Source: Lachnospiraceae bacterium Marseille-Q4251
Lineage (GTDB): Bacteria > Bacillota > Clostridia > Lachnospirales > Lachnospiraceae
NCBI GenBank assembly: GCA_018223435.1
Contig: JAGTTO010000001.1
Coordinates: forward strand, 3,038,001 to 3,102,000
Direction of reading: 5' to 3'
DNA length: 64,000 bases
The position numbers and the translations under genes are program-made. Positions 1 to 10,157 of this stretch are shown piece after piece; position 1 is the first letter of the stretch; every line of letters starts with the position of its first letter. Under the pieces are notes generated by a model. That model had not been told where the DNA came from, did not search any database, and saw nothing but the letters and a program-made list of their open reading frames with translations.

Positions 1-3000
1 GAGGATATCGTAGTCTTTTATGACGGTGAGATCGGCAGAGAGGAGCAGAATATCGAAGCCTACACAGAGGGCTCTTTCGATGGCTACGTTCTTTTTGCAG
101 AGATTCTGACTGCTGAGAAAAAAGAGGATGGGACACATCTGACGTTCGGTTACGCGGATCCCGAAGCTTATCTTTCTGATCTGGATGTTCATGTGACGGA
201 AGATGTGGATGTGGATGAGGAACTGAGCGAGGAAGATCTGGAGCTCCTTTCATCCAAAATCTCCAGTCAGGTGGAAGAAAATGAGGAACTGAAGGCACAG
301 ATGCTGGTAGCTGTCATGAGCTCCAGGGAGACGCAGAAGCTCCTGGATGAGATGTACGGAGAAGGCGTATATGCACTGGCAGGTATGAATGCGACGCTCC
401 AGCCGCAGCGCCCCACGGTAAAGCTTTCCGTATCCGGAAGTACGGTGACAGCAAATATCACGGTCGGTGCCAAAGCCACGATCAAAAAGGACGGCAAGAT
501 ACTGATGACGGTGACACCGAAGCTTGCATTTACCCAGTCTCTGTCGGTACAGACCAATGTAAACGGCGGAAAGATCTGGCTGGATATGTCTGTAACGCTT
601 CGTTCCACGTCGAAGATCGCCCTTACGATCTCTGCCACCACCGGAAAGAGTGCCAGTGTTTTTGAAAAAGCGGCAGAGAGCATGAAAGAGATCGTAAAAC
701 CGGAAGGCATCAAAGAGACGGACGATTACGATGCGTATGACCAGTCCGTGCAGGATCTTATGGATGTGATGCAGTCGGTGGTTTCGACCTCACTGTCCTA
801 TAATGATCTCTTTACCGTCCGGCTTCTGACACTGAAATTCTCCTTCTACGGCATCATCACCCTTGGCGTGGACCTGGATTTCGTGGGTCAGATCGGTATT
901 CTGGCAACCTTCGGTGTGGAGATCGTCATTACAAACGGCGAACGCATCGGTTTCAAATACAATTTCCTGAAATTCAAGGGAAGTTCTTACACGCAGAAGC
1001 TGGAAAGTAACGTGACTACGAATATTTACCTCATCGGTAAAGTCGGCGTCCGTCTGGGTCTCCGTCTGACAATCTCGATCACACTCTGCGGTATCGCAAG
1101 AGCCTCGGTGACGGGAAGCCTTTACGCTTATGCGGAACTTTCAGGTATGTATTTCTTCACGGCGAACCTTTTATCCGGGGCAAATACCAGCCTGGGAGCG
1201 CTGAATTTTGAGGTCGGCATTGATGTGAGCGTAGACCTTGGTCTTCGGGTAAAACTGATCTTCAAGACCATCAAGAAAAACTGGAATGTTTACAAAGGCC
1301 GCTGGCCGTTATGGTCCACTTCGGTATCCAGTAAACTCAGCTATATGAATGCGGAAAAGCTGGATCAGATGTGGGAAAGCTCCATAGTCAATGCAGATAA
1401 GAAAACCGTGTTTGGATTCCGGAATATTCCCATGAAAACCTGGACACTGATGACCGGTAGATGCCTGGAGAACGAACTCCTCTGGAGTAATAAAGAAGTG
1501 AGTCTCAAGATCGAAAATCTTACGGTGAACGGAGAGAAAGTTCCATCCGGCGATCCGAAAAACAAACTGTTCTCCGTTGGCGATCCTTCCAAAGGGCAGA
1601 ATCAGGGCATGATCTACATGGATGAAAGCATTGCGGCAGAGTACATCTGTGAAAAAGCGGAACTGGATGTGGTACTGACTTATCAGAACAGCAATGCTTC
1701 CGCCATGGTGAAAAAACAGGTGCGCCGCTTCCATCTCTCCAAGCAATGCGCCATTTCCACTACGACACAGAAGGTTCAGGTGAAGCTTTATGACTGGTGT
1801 GCCCATGCCTGGGGACTGGAAGCAGCAGCCTGGGACAATGCGGTAGTTTACGAGACTTCTTTTGAAGCGTCTCATATGGTGGGAGGTTTAAGCGAGCCGA
1901 CAGCCACCGGAAAAATGAACCTGAATACGGCGGCATCTGCAGCCATAAAGGCTTATCCGGAAATCCAGGGAATGAATTTCAGCTGGCTGGATCCGTCAGG
2001 AAGCAGTTCCATGCAGTACAGTGTTCCCAGGATCAGTAACTTCTGTTATATGACACCGGACAATGGAGTGGTACGTTTCGACGTATTCAAGGAAACAAAA
2101 GAGTATGAGGTGACCTATTATCTCTATGTACGCCGGTTTGAAGGTGACGGCAGCATCAATTATCATGTGAAGCTGACCAATCCTCTGCCGGATACGCAAT
2201 ATGCATTTTCTGTTTATCCGCCGCAGAGTGAAACGGCTCTGGATTTTGTACCTGAGGAAGACGGAAGCTGGAAGCTTTCTGCAAAGAGATCTGCTTTTAA
2301 CGGAGAAAAGCAGCCGCTCCTCATGACGGTGGACGGGGCAGAACCGGTAAAAACAGGCTTTTTCCTCACCGGCCGGGAACAGGAAACGGACGTCCGTTAT
2401 GAGATCACCCTCGGGGATCCGAAGCTGGAGGTAGAGCTTGGAGAAGGCATCCGTTCCATGAATTTTGAGGACGGATCCATTGTGACAGAAACAGGCATCC
2501 GGCCGGGAACGGAAGTCCGCCTGAAGATCGCACTGGAGGAAGGCTACACCGGTGTGGAAGTGCAGTGCGAAGATCCGGATATCCAGTTCCGGACAGAAGA
2601 AGACAACACCGTAGTCTTTTCCATGCCGACGTATGATCTGAAGCTTAGGCTCCGTTCTTATCAATATCGGACACTGACGTTCCTGTATAATTACGGCTCC
2701 TATGGAACCTATAAAACGGTAAGCGTGCGGGAAGACGGAAAAACAGAAGAACCACCGGCACCGTTTGTTGACGGTCTGACGTTCCGCGGCTGGAAAGAAA
2801 AAGAGGATGGTTCGGGAGACTCCTTTGTTTTCGGCGGAAATCTGGTGACGGATCAGATTCTCTATGCGGACTGGACCTGTGATGTGACGGTCGATTTCGG
2901 AGCAGTGAAGGGGCAGGCACTTTATCTGGACGGAGAAGAGACCAGACAGGTATTCGAAGGAGACGGGGAAGAATATTACCGTTTCACCTATTCCACCAGA

Positions 3001-6000
3001 CGGGTGGGAGAAAAAGTCCTGGATATCCTGGTTCCGGATTACCCCGGTTATGAGTTTACCGGCTGGTATACAAATGCGGAAGCAGAAGGAGAGCCGGCAG
3101 ATACGGAAAACCTGACGCTGACCGGCGGACTGATCCTTTACGCAGGCTGGATCAAACTGATCCCTGTGACCTTTGAACGGAACGATCCTGCAGAAAATCC
3201 GGAGGAAGGAAGTTATGCAAACACGGTTGTGCAGGAGGGCGCTCTTCTGACAGAGCTTCCGGAAAATCCGGTGAGAGACCATTATGAGTTTACCGGCTGG
3301 TATAAAGACCGGGAAGGAAAAGAAGCGTTTGATCCGGCAGCAGAGACGATCAGCGAGGAACTGATCCTTTATGCAGGCTGGAAAGCAGTGACCTATTCCA
3401 TCACCTATGAAATGAACGGAGTGGAAAAACCTGCTGAGAATCCGGAAAGCTATACGACAGAAGATACCATTATCCTGAAAAATCCGGAGCGGGAAGGCTA
3501 TGAGTTTACCGGCTGGACCGGAACGGGTCTTACCGAGGCGGTGAAAACCGTTGAGATTCCGGCTGGTTCTTCCGGAGAGAGGCAGTATACGGCCCATTGG
3601 AAGGCCATCACCTACAAGCTTTCTTATAATCTGGTCCGCGGAACCCTCGCGGAGCCAAACCCGGAGAGCTACACGGTGGAAAGCGATGAGATCACATTGA
3701 AAAATCCGGCTCTGGAAAAATATGAATTTACCGGCTGGATCGGAACCGGTCTTACAGAATCCACGATGGAGGTGAAGATTTCCAGGGGCTCTATGGGAGA
3801 CAGAAGCTATCAGGCAACCTGGAAGACGGATGATCCGTCAGAGAAGATTGCGGATATGGCGCTGGAAGCAGTCAGCGGTGGCTTTGAGAGCCGGATTGAG
3901 GACCTTCCGGAGCTGGGCGAAGAGGCAGAACTGGATGCAAGAGTGCTGGAAGCGGTAAGAGAAGCTTTGCAGAATGCTCTCCATGAGGATGAGCGGATCA
4001 GCGCTTATCTGGATGCGATTTCCATGACTGTGGTTCAGGAAGAAGAGCCGGAGATGGAAGACAGATTCTATCGTTATCTTTATCGTGTCACTGTGACCTA
4101 CAAAGACGATGCAGGAACCGAGTATGTAAGAGAAAACACCGCTTATGAGGCATGGATCTCCAAAAATCAGCCGGAAGTGACCTTGGCTCCCACAGCGGGC
4201 AGTCTTACCTATGGGCAGAGCCTCAAAGACAGCACCCTGACCGGAGGCTGCGTAAAATATAGAGAGGTCGAAGTGCCCGGCACCTTCTCCTGGCAGGATG
4301 AGACCATCATCCCCTGGGGCGGAGACAACGGAAGTGTGATTTACTGGGTGATCTTTACCCCGGATGAAGAGGCAGCAAAACTTTATGCTCCCTGTGAAAT
4401 AGAGGTGTCCGTACAGACCCAGATCGGCGTAAACGTAGAATTTACCGCCGATTCGAGAGATTATGTCAAAGACAGCACAGAAGCCACGGGAACTTACCGG
4501 CTGGTAGATGCAGACCGCGGAATCGTCTATGAAGAACTACAGCTGACCGGCGGCCAGATGGAATTCTCTCAGAGCGTTCCGGGCAAAGAGTTGCAGGTTG
4601 TTTTCGCCGGCTATCAGCTGGAAAATGATGAGGACGGACTTTACATTCTTCTGAATGAGAGTGCGAAATCAGAGGCTGAGATCCGCTGGATCCAGCCGGT
4701 ACTGGAAACAGCGCCGACTGTAAATGGAACCGTGACCGGCGGTACTGCACTGAGAGATGTGGAAGTGACCGGCGGAAGAGCCGCTTACAAAGTCGCAGCC
4801 AACGCTTATCAGGAAGCAGCCGGAACCTGGACCTGGGATACGCCGGGCCACACGCTTTCCGGTGAAGGTGAGCAGGAATTTACCCTGACCTTCGTTCCGG
4901 AGGATGAGGACGGTTTCCGAAGGATCACCGGAATTAAGGTGAAACTGACCGTGACGAAACGGGAAGTGGAGATTCCACTGATTGCCGGCTTAACCTACGA
5001 TGGAAGCCTGCAGAAACCGGTCGTAAATGAGACAGCGGACTACGAAGTGACGGAAAACAACGGCGGCATCAGTGCCGGAACCTACACTGTGACACTGCGG
5101 CTCAAATATCCGGAATATATGGTCTGGAAAGAGTCAGGATTAGCTACGGACGGAAGTCAGGCTACGGTGAGCAGCGAGGATCCGGCAGTGGCAGTTGTCA
5201 GCTATCAGATCAGGAAGGCTGACCTCACTGTGTCAGCCAACCCCGCCGGAAATGGCATTCAGGTCCAGAAGCTTGGTTATGGACAGGAGATGACAGAAGG
5301 GGAAAAGGAGACGCGCACCGTCAATGGAAAAGTCGTGGATTTCCGCCTCAGCGCCCAGGATATGATCAGTGGCGTCGTTGTTTCCTATGAAAGAAACGGC
5401 AGCAGCATTCCCGTCACCGGTAAATGGAAATGGGTGCTGACAAATGAAGCAGGAGAACCCTATTACAGCCAGCCCATGAGTGCTGGTACCCGGCAGCAGA
5501 TAGAAGCAGAATTTATTCCGGAGGAAAACCAGAGAGGAAACTTAAATCCTGTGAGCTATCGTTTCCAGGTGAAAGTGGAAAAGGCAGTGCCGGATGCGAG
5601 CAGTTGTGCGTTTGAGACAATTTATGTCATCGGGCTTGGTGCACTGAATGTTCCTCTGACGCTGTGTAAGCTGGATCAGCCGCAGCCGGTAAATCCAAAC
5701 AACGGTGAAACCGTAAACGGAGTCTGGAATTGGGAAGATCCGGAAATGATTCTGAATAGTCGGAGCTACAATGTGACCTTTACTCCGACGGATAGCAAAA
5801 ATTATAAGACGGTAAATTCCAGTGCGGAGGTAAAAGCAAAAGATGCACTACCATTGACCGCGTATGTCAAATACGGCAGTGATGGAACATTCACAGCAAG
5901 GACGGCAGTCAGTATTTGGGGAACGACCCGGAAACGCAGCATTTTGGTTGGTGTATCGGAACAGGAAAATATGACATTTTCAAAGGTGGAGATCTCGATG

Positions 6001-6774
6001 GGCAATGAAACTGCAAGCTGCCGGGTAGATGCATCGGGAAATTACGTCTATACGAATTCTGGTTTTATGACAGTGATCTATCACAGTTCCTTGAAGATCG
6101 TGGAGATTGTAATGGAGCGGGCTTTGACAGCAGAACCAACGATTGATGTTTACATGACACAAACGACAGGTACACAGTCTTTGGAGGCGGATGAAACGAA
6201 AACCGCAGCAGTAAGCACGACATCGAGAAAAGGGAAAAAGGCAAGAAGAAAACCGGAAAAAACAGCAGAAAGTGAATCCGAAACGGCAGCAGCAGAAACC
6301 GAAGCTGTGACGGAACCGCAGACGGAAGCTCCGGAACCATCCACCGAAGAAGTGACAGAACCCACAACAGAACCTGTTACGGAGAAGACTACAGAAGCGG
6401 GAACGGAAGCGCCGGAGCCGGAAAAACAGACCGAGACACCGGCGACGGAAGCAACCACAGAAGCTGCAGAACCGGCTACAGAATCCCAGACTGCGGCACC
6501 AGAACCTGCATCGGAGCCATCTACAGAACCCCAGACGGAGAAACAGACAGAAACAGCAGCACCGGAGCCATCCACGGAACCCCAGACAGAAGCGGCTGCA
6601 GAACCCCAGACAGAAGCAATCTTACCAGAACCGGCTACAGAACCAATGACCGAAGCGCCGGAACCGGCTACGGAAGCGCAGACAGAATTGGCGTCAGAAC
6701 TGCAGAGCGAATCCCTCCAGACAGAAGCAATGAATACGGAAGGGGCTGAAATGCCCCTTCCGGAGGAAGGATGA
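1..6774 (+). CDS. Giant InlB-repeat surface-type protein, 3' part
   Basis: The frame is open from base 1, so the gene starts upstream and at least 2257 residues are encoded here. The N-terminal part is beta-rich with hydrophobic stretches. Nucleotides about 2680-3825 encode five InlB/Listeria-Bacteroides-type repeats, each carrying a Y/FEFTGW or FRGW core and most closing in LYAGW or a variant. Bases about 4970-5220 resemble an MBG-type beta domain. The end (about 6260-6770) is a tail dominated by T, E, P and A (TEAPEPSTE, TEPQTE). Such repeats are typical of secreted adhesins; adhesion or substrate binding is inferred. No LPXTG motif and no C-terminal membrane segment are visible, so attachment is unexplained. 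The stop overlaps the next ATG (ATGA), implying translational coupling to the protease downstream. The signal peptide, if any, lies outside the window. Confidence 0.85.
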   Translation, partial: EDIVVFYDGEIGREEQNIEAYTEGSFDGYVLFAEILTAEKKEDGTHLTFGYADPEAYLSDLDVHVTEDVDVDEELSEEDLELLSSKISSQVEENEELKAQMLVAVMSSRETQKLLDEMYGEGVYALAGMNATLQPQRPTVKLSVSGSTVTANITVGAKATIKKDGKILMTVTPKLAFTQSLSVQTNVNGGKIWLDMSVTLRSTSKIALTISATTGKSASVFEKAAESMKEIVKPEGIKETDDYDAYDQSVQDLMDVMQSVVSTSLSYNDLFTVRLLTLKFSFYGIITLGVDLDFVGQIGILATFGVEIVITNGERIGFKYNFLKFKGSSYTQKLESNVTTNIYLIGKVGVRLGLRLTISITLCGIARASVTGSLYAYAELSGMYFFTANLLSGANTSLGALNFEVGIDVSVDLGLRVKLIFKTIKKNWNVYKGRWPLWSTSVSSKLSYMNAEKLDQMWESSIVNADKKTVFGFRNIPMKTWTLMTGRCLENELLWSNKEVSLKIENLTVNGEKVPSGDPKNKLFSVGDPSKGQNQGMIYMDESIAAEYICEKAELDVVLTYQNSNASAMVKKQVRRFHLSKQCAISTTTQKVQVKLYDWCAHAWGLEAAAWDNAVVYETSFEASHMVGGLSEPTATGKMNLNTAASAAIKAYPEIQGMNFSWLDPSGSSSMQYSVPRISNFCYMTPDNGVVRFDVFKETKEYEVTYYLYVRRFEGDGSINYHVKLTNPLPDTQYAFSVYPPQSETALDFVPEEDGSWKLSAKRSAFNGEKQPLLMTVDGAEPVKTGFFLTGREQETDVRYEITLGDPKLEVELGEGIRSMNFEDGSIVTETGIRPGTEVRLKIALEEGYTGVEVQCEDPDIQFRTEEDNTVVFSMPTYDLKLRLRSYQYRTLTFLYNYGSYGTYKTVSVREDGKTEEPPAPFVDGLTFRGWKEKEDGSGDSFVFGGNLVTDQILYADWTCDVTVDFGAVKGQALYLDGEETRQVFEGDGEEYYRFTYSTRRVGEKVLDILVPDYPGYEFTGWYTNAEAEGEPADTENLTLTGGLILYAGWIKLIPVTFERNDPAENPEEGSYANTVVQEGALLTELPENPVRDHYEFTGWYKDREGKEAFDPAAETISEELILYAGWKAVTYSITYEMNGVEKPAENPESYTTEDTIILKNPEREGYEFTGWTGTGLTEAVKTVEIPAGSSGERQYTAHWKAITYKLSYNLVRGTLAEPNPESYTVESDEITLKNPALEKYEFTGWIGTGLTESTMEVKISRGSMGDRSYQATWKTDDPSEKIADMALEAVSGGFESRIEDLPELGEEAELDARVLEAVREALQNALHEDERISAYLDAISMTVVQEEEPEMEDRFYRYLYRVTVTYKDDAGTEYVRENTAYEAWISKNQPEVTLAPTAGSLTYGQSLKDSTLTGGCVKYREVEVPGTFSWQDETIIPWGGDNGSVIYWVIFTPDEEAAKLYAPCEIEVSVQTQIGVNVEFTADSRDYVKDSTEATGTYRLVDADRGIVYEELQLTGGQMEFSQSVPGKELQVVFAGYQLENDEDGLYILLNESAKSEAEIRWIQPVLETAPTVNGTVTGGTALRDVEVTGGRAAYKVAANAYQEAAGTWTWDTPGHTLSGEGEQEFTLTFVPEDEDGFRRITGIKVKLTVTKREVEIPLIAGLTYDGSLQKPVVNETADYEVTENNGGISAGTYTVTLRLKYPEYMVWKESGLATDGSQATVSSEDPAVAVVSYQIRKADLTVSANPAGNGIQVQKLGYGQEMTEGEKETRTVNGKVVDFRLSAQDMISGVVVSYERNGSSIPVTGKWKWVLTNEAGEPYYSQPMSAGTRQQIEAEFIPEENQRGNLNPVSYRFQVKVEKAVPDASSCAFETIYVIGLGALNVPLTLCKLDQPQPVNPNNGETVNGVWNWEDPEMILNSRSYNVTFTPTDSKNYKTVNSSAEVKAKDALPLTAYVKYGSDGTFTARTAVSIWGTTRKRSILVGVSEQENMTFSKVEISMGNETASCRVDASGNYVYTNSGFMTVIYHSSLKIVEIVMERALTAEPTIDVYMTQTTGTQSLEADETKTAAVSTTSRKGKKARRKPEKTAESESETAAAETEAVTEPQTEAPEPSTEEVTEPTTEPVTEKTTEAGTEAPEPEKQTETPATEATTEAAEPATESQTAAPEPASEPSTEPQTEKQTETAAPEPSTEPQTEAAAEPQTEAILPEPATEPMTEAPEPATEAQTELASELQSESLQTEAMNTEGAEMPLPEEG

Positions 6775-7499
6775 CAGCCGCACCGCAGGCTCCGGTGGTC
6801 TGTATTCTGGATTCCGGGACGAATGAAGCCGGGGCCGAGGGCTGGAATTATCTGGCCGGAAACGAGGATCTGACGGATGAAGCCGGCCATGGAGACCTGA
6901 TCTATCAGCTTCTGGAATCGGAAACTCCGAATGCCAGACTCATCATGCTGAAATGTTTTGAGTCAGCAGAAGAAACAGAAGAAAAAAAGGGAACAGAGAC
7001 CATCACGCAGGCGCTCTATGATGCAGTGGATCTCTGGCAGGCAGATGTGATCAGCATCAGCTGGACACGGAACGAAGAAAGCGAAGAACTTTACGAAGCG
7101 GTCTGCTACGCCAGGGAAAACGGCGCCGTTCTTGTGGCGGCAGCAGGAAATCTAAGCCTTTCCACACCCTTAGGCAGTCTGGTCTATCCGGCAGCCTGGG
7201 AAGAGGTCATTGGTGTGGGCGGGGCAGATACTGATGAAAAGGGGGAGCCTGTAAGCTCTCTCTGGTATCTTAAGAGCGAGGCGGTATTTGTCAGTGCAGA
7301 TGGAAATTATGAAGGGGAAAAGGGTTCCTCTTTTGCAGTCCCAAGGGTTTCAGGAAAAATCGCAGAATATCTCTTTCAAAAGCCGGAGGCCTCCGAGGCA
7401 GAAATTCGGGAATGGCTGAAGGACACTGTAATTGATACGGGGGAGGAAGGTTACGACCCGGTATTTGGCTGGGGTTTTCTGAAAACGGACAACGAGTGA
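6771..7499 (+). CDS. Small leaderless subtilisin-like (S8) serine protease
   Basis: The 242-residue protein carries the subtilisin triad in order: Asp14 in CILDSGTN, His40 in AGHGDLI and Ser187 in KGSSFAVPR, with the oxyanion Asn in AAAGN. It is about the minimal size of an S8 catalytic domain. It has no signal peptide, propeptide or membrane segment. The HG(T)H signature is altered to HGD. The ATG overlaps the stop of the giant surface-type protein, so the two are probably co-translated. A role in processing or quality control of that partner is inference only. A bidirectional terminator follows at once. Confidence 0.85.
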   Translation: MTAAPQAPVVCILDSGTNEAGAEGWNYLAGNEDLTDEAGHGDLIYQLLESETPNARLIMLKCFESAEETEEKKGTETITQALYDAVDLWQADVISISWTRNEESEELYEAVCYARENGAVLVAAAGNLSLSTPLGSLVYPAAWEEVIGVGGADTDEKGEPVSSLWYLKSEAVFVSADGNYEGEKGSSFAVPRVSGKIAEYLFQKPEASEAEIREWLKDTVIDTGEEGYDPVFGWGFLKTDNE

Positions 7500-7512
7500 T
7501 TTATCTACGAAA

Positions 7513-7560
7513 AGCAGCTGAGGCTGCCGGACAAAGTTTCCGGCGCTTCAGCTGTTTTTT
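7513..7560. terminator. Bidirectional intrinsic terminator
   Basis: A long imperfect hairpin (arms CAGCTGA...GCCGG and CCGGC...TTCAGCTG) is followed by six T on the plus strand and by a short T run on the minus strand. It serves the convergent protease gene and the araC-type gene, whose stop lies in the right arm. Confidence 0.8.
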
Positions 7561-8444
7561 CGTTCTTCCCGATATACGCTCGGCGTCTTCCCGATCAGCT
7601 CCCGGAACTGCTTTGTAAAATAGCTGGGGCTGGAAAAACCGCAGGAGAGAGCGATATCCGTTACGGGAAGGTCAGTGGAAATAAGCTTTTCGGCTGCCAG
7701 GAGCAGCCGTTTCTCCTGAAGATATTCCATGGGCGTACAATGAAAATACTGACGGAAAAGCCGCTGGCAGACACGGGGACAGACGTTGATGACAGCAGCG
7801 ATTTCTTTGATGGAAAGGTTATGTTCGAGATTGGCGTCGATCCAGGGCAGCAGCTGTTTGACCCGGGTGTCCTGAAGGGAAGAAGGGCGGCTGTGGGGAA
7901 GCATTTCCGACTGCTGGCCGATGAGGAGCAGCATCCGGGAAACAGCGGCGCGGACCTCAAACTCATAGCCTGTCTCTTCATTTGCACAGGCAGAAAAGGC
8001 TGCGTCAAAATCCCGGAAAAATGCCGGATGTTCAGTAGGATGTTCAAATTTTAAATAAGCGGGGCCGTTTTCCAGAAGGGGACGGATGTAGCGGGTGTCA
8101 AAAATGCTTCCCGGCGTGCCGGAGACGATTCCCGCGTCGAAGACGAAGGAACGGTAACGGCAGGGGGAGGGCACGAGGCAGGCGAAGGAATGGAGGATTC
8201 CCGTGTTGATAAAGCAGCCTTCTCCGGGAACCACCTCGAAGGTTTCACTGCCGGCACCGATCCGGACCCGGCCTTCCAGAAGGATAAAAATTTCCAGCTC
8301 CCGGTGCCAGTGGGAGGGAATCAGGCTGGCGGCATAGCTGTGGATATTTCCCTCATTGGCGATGAAATCAAAGGGAGAATGTTCCAGTTCGTTGATCTCC
8401 TTTTTATCCGGACTCATGGGAACGAAAGAACGGTTATGGATCAT
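7548..8444 (-). CDS. AraC-family transcriptional regulator with cupin domain
   Basis: 298 residues. The N-terminal half is a cupin-like sensor (HWHRELEIFILLEGRVRIG). The C-terminal ~100 residues hold two helix-turn-helix units (NLSIKEIAAVINVCPRVCQRLF and the family signature region IALSCGFSSPSYFTKQFREL ending in GKTPSVYR). It is divergent from a MATE exporter with about 115 bp between starts, so control of that exporter is a reasonable inference. The effector is unknown. Length is normal for the family. Confidence 0.9.
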   Translation of the reverse strand: MIHNRSFVPMSPDKKEINELEHSPFDFIANEGNIHSYAASLIPSHWHRELEIFILLEGRVRIGAGSETFEVVPGEGCFINTGILHSFACLVPSPCRYRSFVFDAGIVSGTPGSIFDTRYIRPLLENGPAYLKFEHPTEHPAFFRDFDAAFSACANEETGYEFEVRAAVSRMLLLIGQQSEMLPHSRPSSLQDTRVKQLLPWIDANLEHNLSIKEIAAVINVCPRVCQRLFRQYFHCTPMEYLQEKRLLLAAEKLISTDLPVTDIALSCGFSSPSYFTKQFRELIGKTPSVYREERKNS

Positions 8445-8478
8445 AGGTATCTCCTTTCTGAAAAGTCGTTTTTCTTAT

Positions 8479-8507
8479 AGTATAGGACGCTTTTGTAAAA
8501 GCGGCAA
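8479..8507 (-). promoter_or_regulatory. Promoter of the araC-type gene with palindrome
   Basis: On the minus strand TTGCCG and TATACT are separated by 17 bp. The spacer contains the perfect palindrome GCTTTTGTAAAAGC (8489-8502), a candidate operator that could also influence the divergent MATE gene. Confidence 0.55.
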
Positions 8508-8559
8508 GGCATACTTTTCGCTATACTCATAGCAGAATAATCGAAAAGAGGAGATCACT

Positions 8560-9924
8560 ATGAAAAACACAAAACCGACGGGAAGGACGCTGGACATGAC
8601 AAAGGGAAGCCCCATGAAGCTGCTTTTCACCTTTGCCCTGCCACTGTTTCTGGGAAACCTCCTGCAGCAGTTTTACAATCTGGCGGACACTTCCATCGCA
8701 GGCCACCTGCTTGGCGATGCGGCCCTGGCCCAGATCGGAGCCACCTCGGCGCTATACAGCCTCATCACAAACTTTGCCTTCGGACTTAACAACGGCCTGG
8801 CTCTCAACGTGAGCCGAAGCTTCGGAGCCGGTGATAAGAAAGAGATGAAACGTTCCGTCTGCTGGATGGTGACGCTGGCTTTCATCTCCGCTCTGGTGAT
8901 GACGGTCGGTTTTCTGCTGTTTCGAAAGCCTCTTCTCACGGTCATGCAGACGCCGGAGGATGTGCTGGACGGCGCTTTGAGCTATTTTACCGTCATTCTG
9001 GCAGGCATTCCCCTGACTATGGCCTACAACCTGGAGTCGGCCCTTCTCCAGTCCATGGGAAACAGCGTGACACCTTTGGGCTTTCTTCTGTTCAGCAGTA
9101 TTCTCAACGTGATTCTGGATTTCTTTTTCATCGGAAATCCCCTGAATTTGGGCGTGCAGGGAGCCGCAGCGGCGACGGTGCTCTCCCAGGGACTCAGCGC
9201 GGCGCTTGGCTTTTTATACATTCTGAAAAATTACCCGGAGATCCGTTTTGGCAGGAACGACTGGAAGGTTCCGGGAAAATTTGTCACAGAAATGTTCTGG
9301 ACGGGACTCAGCATGGCCCTTATGAGTGCGATCTATAACCTGGGAAGCGTGATTCTCCAGAGCAGCATCAATGCCCTCGGAAGCGTTTATATCGCAGCTC
9401 AGGTGGGCGGTAGAAAGCTGGCGGAATTTTTCTACATCCCGGGCATTGCCCTTGGAACCAGCGCGGCCACTTTTTCCAGTCAGAACTTTGGAGCCGGGGA
9501 GCGCGTCCGGATCGCAAAAGGCGCCAGGAGCGGCATTTTCATGTATTTCTGCTGGTGGCTGGTGGCCCTGGTTTTCGTGATTTTCCTGGCCCCCACAGCG
9601 GTAAAATTCATCACCGGCAGCAGCAATCCGGAGGTGATCAAAAACGGAGTCCTCTATTTAAGAATCAGTATTCCAATGATTCCCCCCATGGCAATCCTGG
9701 TGATCTTAAGAAATATTCTTCAGGGCATGCGCCGGCCGGGAATGCCCCTTTTCTGCAGCTGTCTGGAGCTGATCGGAAAGGTGATTTTCGCCCTCTGGCT
9801 CGTTCCGGCCTTCGGCTACGTCGCCGTCTGCGTCTGCGAGCCCGTCACCTGGGTGATCTGCTGCGTGGTCATCGCAGTGGCTGTCTTTGCCATCCGCGGA
9901 GAATTTACGGACCGCCATATATAA
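8560..9924 (+). CDS. MATE-family multidrug/cation efflux transporter
   Basis: 454 residues with about 12 hydrophobic segments and the MATE N-terminal pattern (PLFLGNLLQQFYNLADT), repeated in a second half beginning near residue 240. It is a predicted Na+- or H+-coupled exporter in the cytoplasmic membrane; the substrate is not predictable. The start follows GAGGAG. It is paired with a divergent AraC regulator. The stop codon lies inside the left end of a palindromic element, so the last residues may have been replaced by that insertion. Confidence 0.92.
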   Translation: MKNTKPTGRTLDMTKGSPMKLLFTFALPLFLGNLLQQFYNLADTSIAGHLLGDAALAQIGATSALYSLITNFAFGLNNGLALNVSRSFGAGDKKEMKRSVCWMVTLAFISALVMTVGFLLFRKPLLTVMQTPEDVLDGALSYFTVILAGIPLTMAYNLESALLQSMGNSVTPLGFLLFSSILNVILDFFFIGNPLNLGVQGAAAATVLSQGLSAALGFLYILKNYPEIRFGRNDWKVPGKFVTEMFWTGLSMALMSAIYNLGSVILQSSINALGSVYIAAQVGGRKLAEFFYIPGIALGTSAATFSSQNFGAGERVRIAKGARSGIFMYFCWWLVALVFVIFLAPTAVKFITGSSNPEVIKNGVLYLRISIPMIPPMAILVILRNILQGMRRPGMPLFCSCLELIGKVIFALWLVPAFGYVAVCVCEPVTWVICCVVIAVAVFAIRGEFTDRHI

Positions 9925-10083
9925 AAGCCAGCTGTTCCGCGCCTGTGGCGCTCCCACAACTGCCGACCACATTCGTAATCCAGGCTATCGCCCTGCTTAC
10001 TCATACGGTCTAGCCCGCCTGATAGCCATGAATTTGCTCATGCAAGCATGGCTCATTCATGGCTGCCGTCCGGGACTTTTATA
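9920..10083. repeat. Small inverted-repeat element (~164 bp)
   Basis: The ends read TATAAAAG and CTTTTATA. The interior is hairpin-rich and includes GCTCATGCAAGCATGGCTCA, whose CATGCAAGCATG core recurs in the element at 45961-46103. It overlaps the MATE stop codon. No ORF. Probably MITE-like. Confidence 0.5.
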
Positions 10084-10157
10084 GTAAATTTGTATAGGTT
10101 TTTTGACAGGTCTGTTGTATAATGGTGGTAAGGAAAAAGAAAGGGGGACCTATCAGC

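Noticed and set aside
1996..3597. 533-codon minus-strand ORF
   Set aside because: Antisense to the InlB repeats; Phe/Arg/His-rich composition typical of shadow frames.
6700..6774. Wall-sorting signal at the end of the giant protein
   Set aside because: No LPxTG-like motif, hydrophobic helix or basic tail; it ends MPLPEEG.
6150..6890. Minus-strand ORF with SVAGSG repeats
   Set aside because: Mirror image of the TEP-rich coding repeats on the plus strand.
10103..10123. TTGACA and TATAAT before the gene at 10158
   Set aside because: Only 9 bp apart, too close for a standard promoter; the -10 may be used but with another -35.
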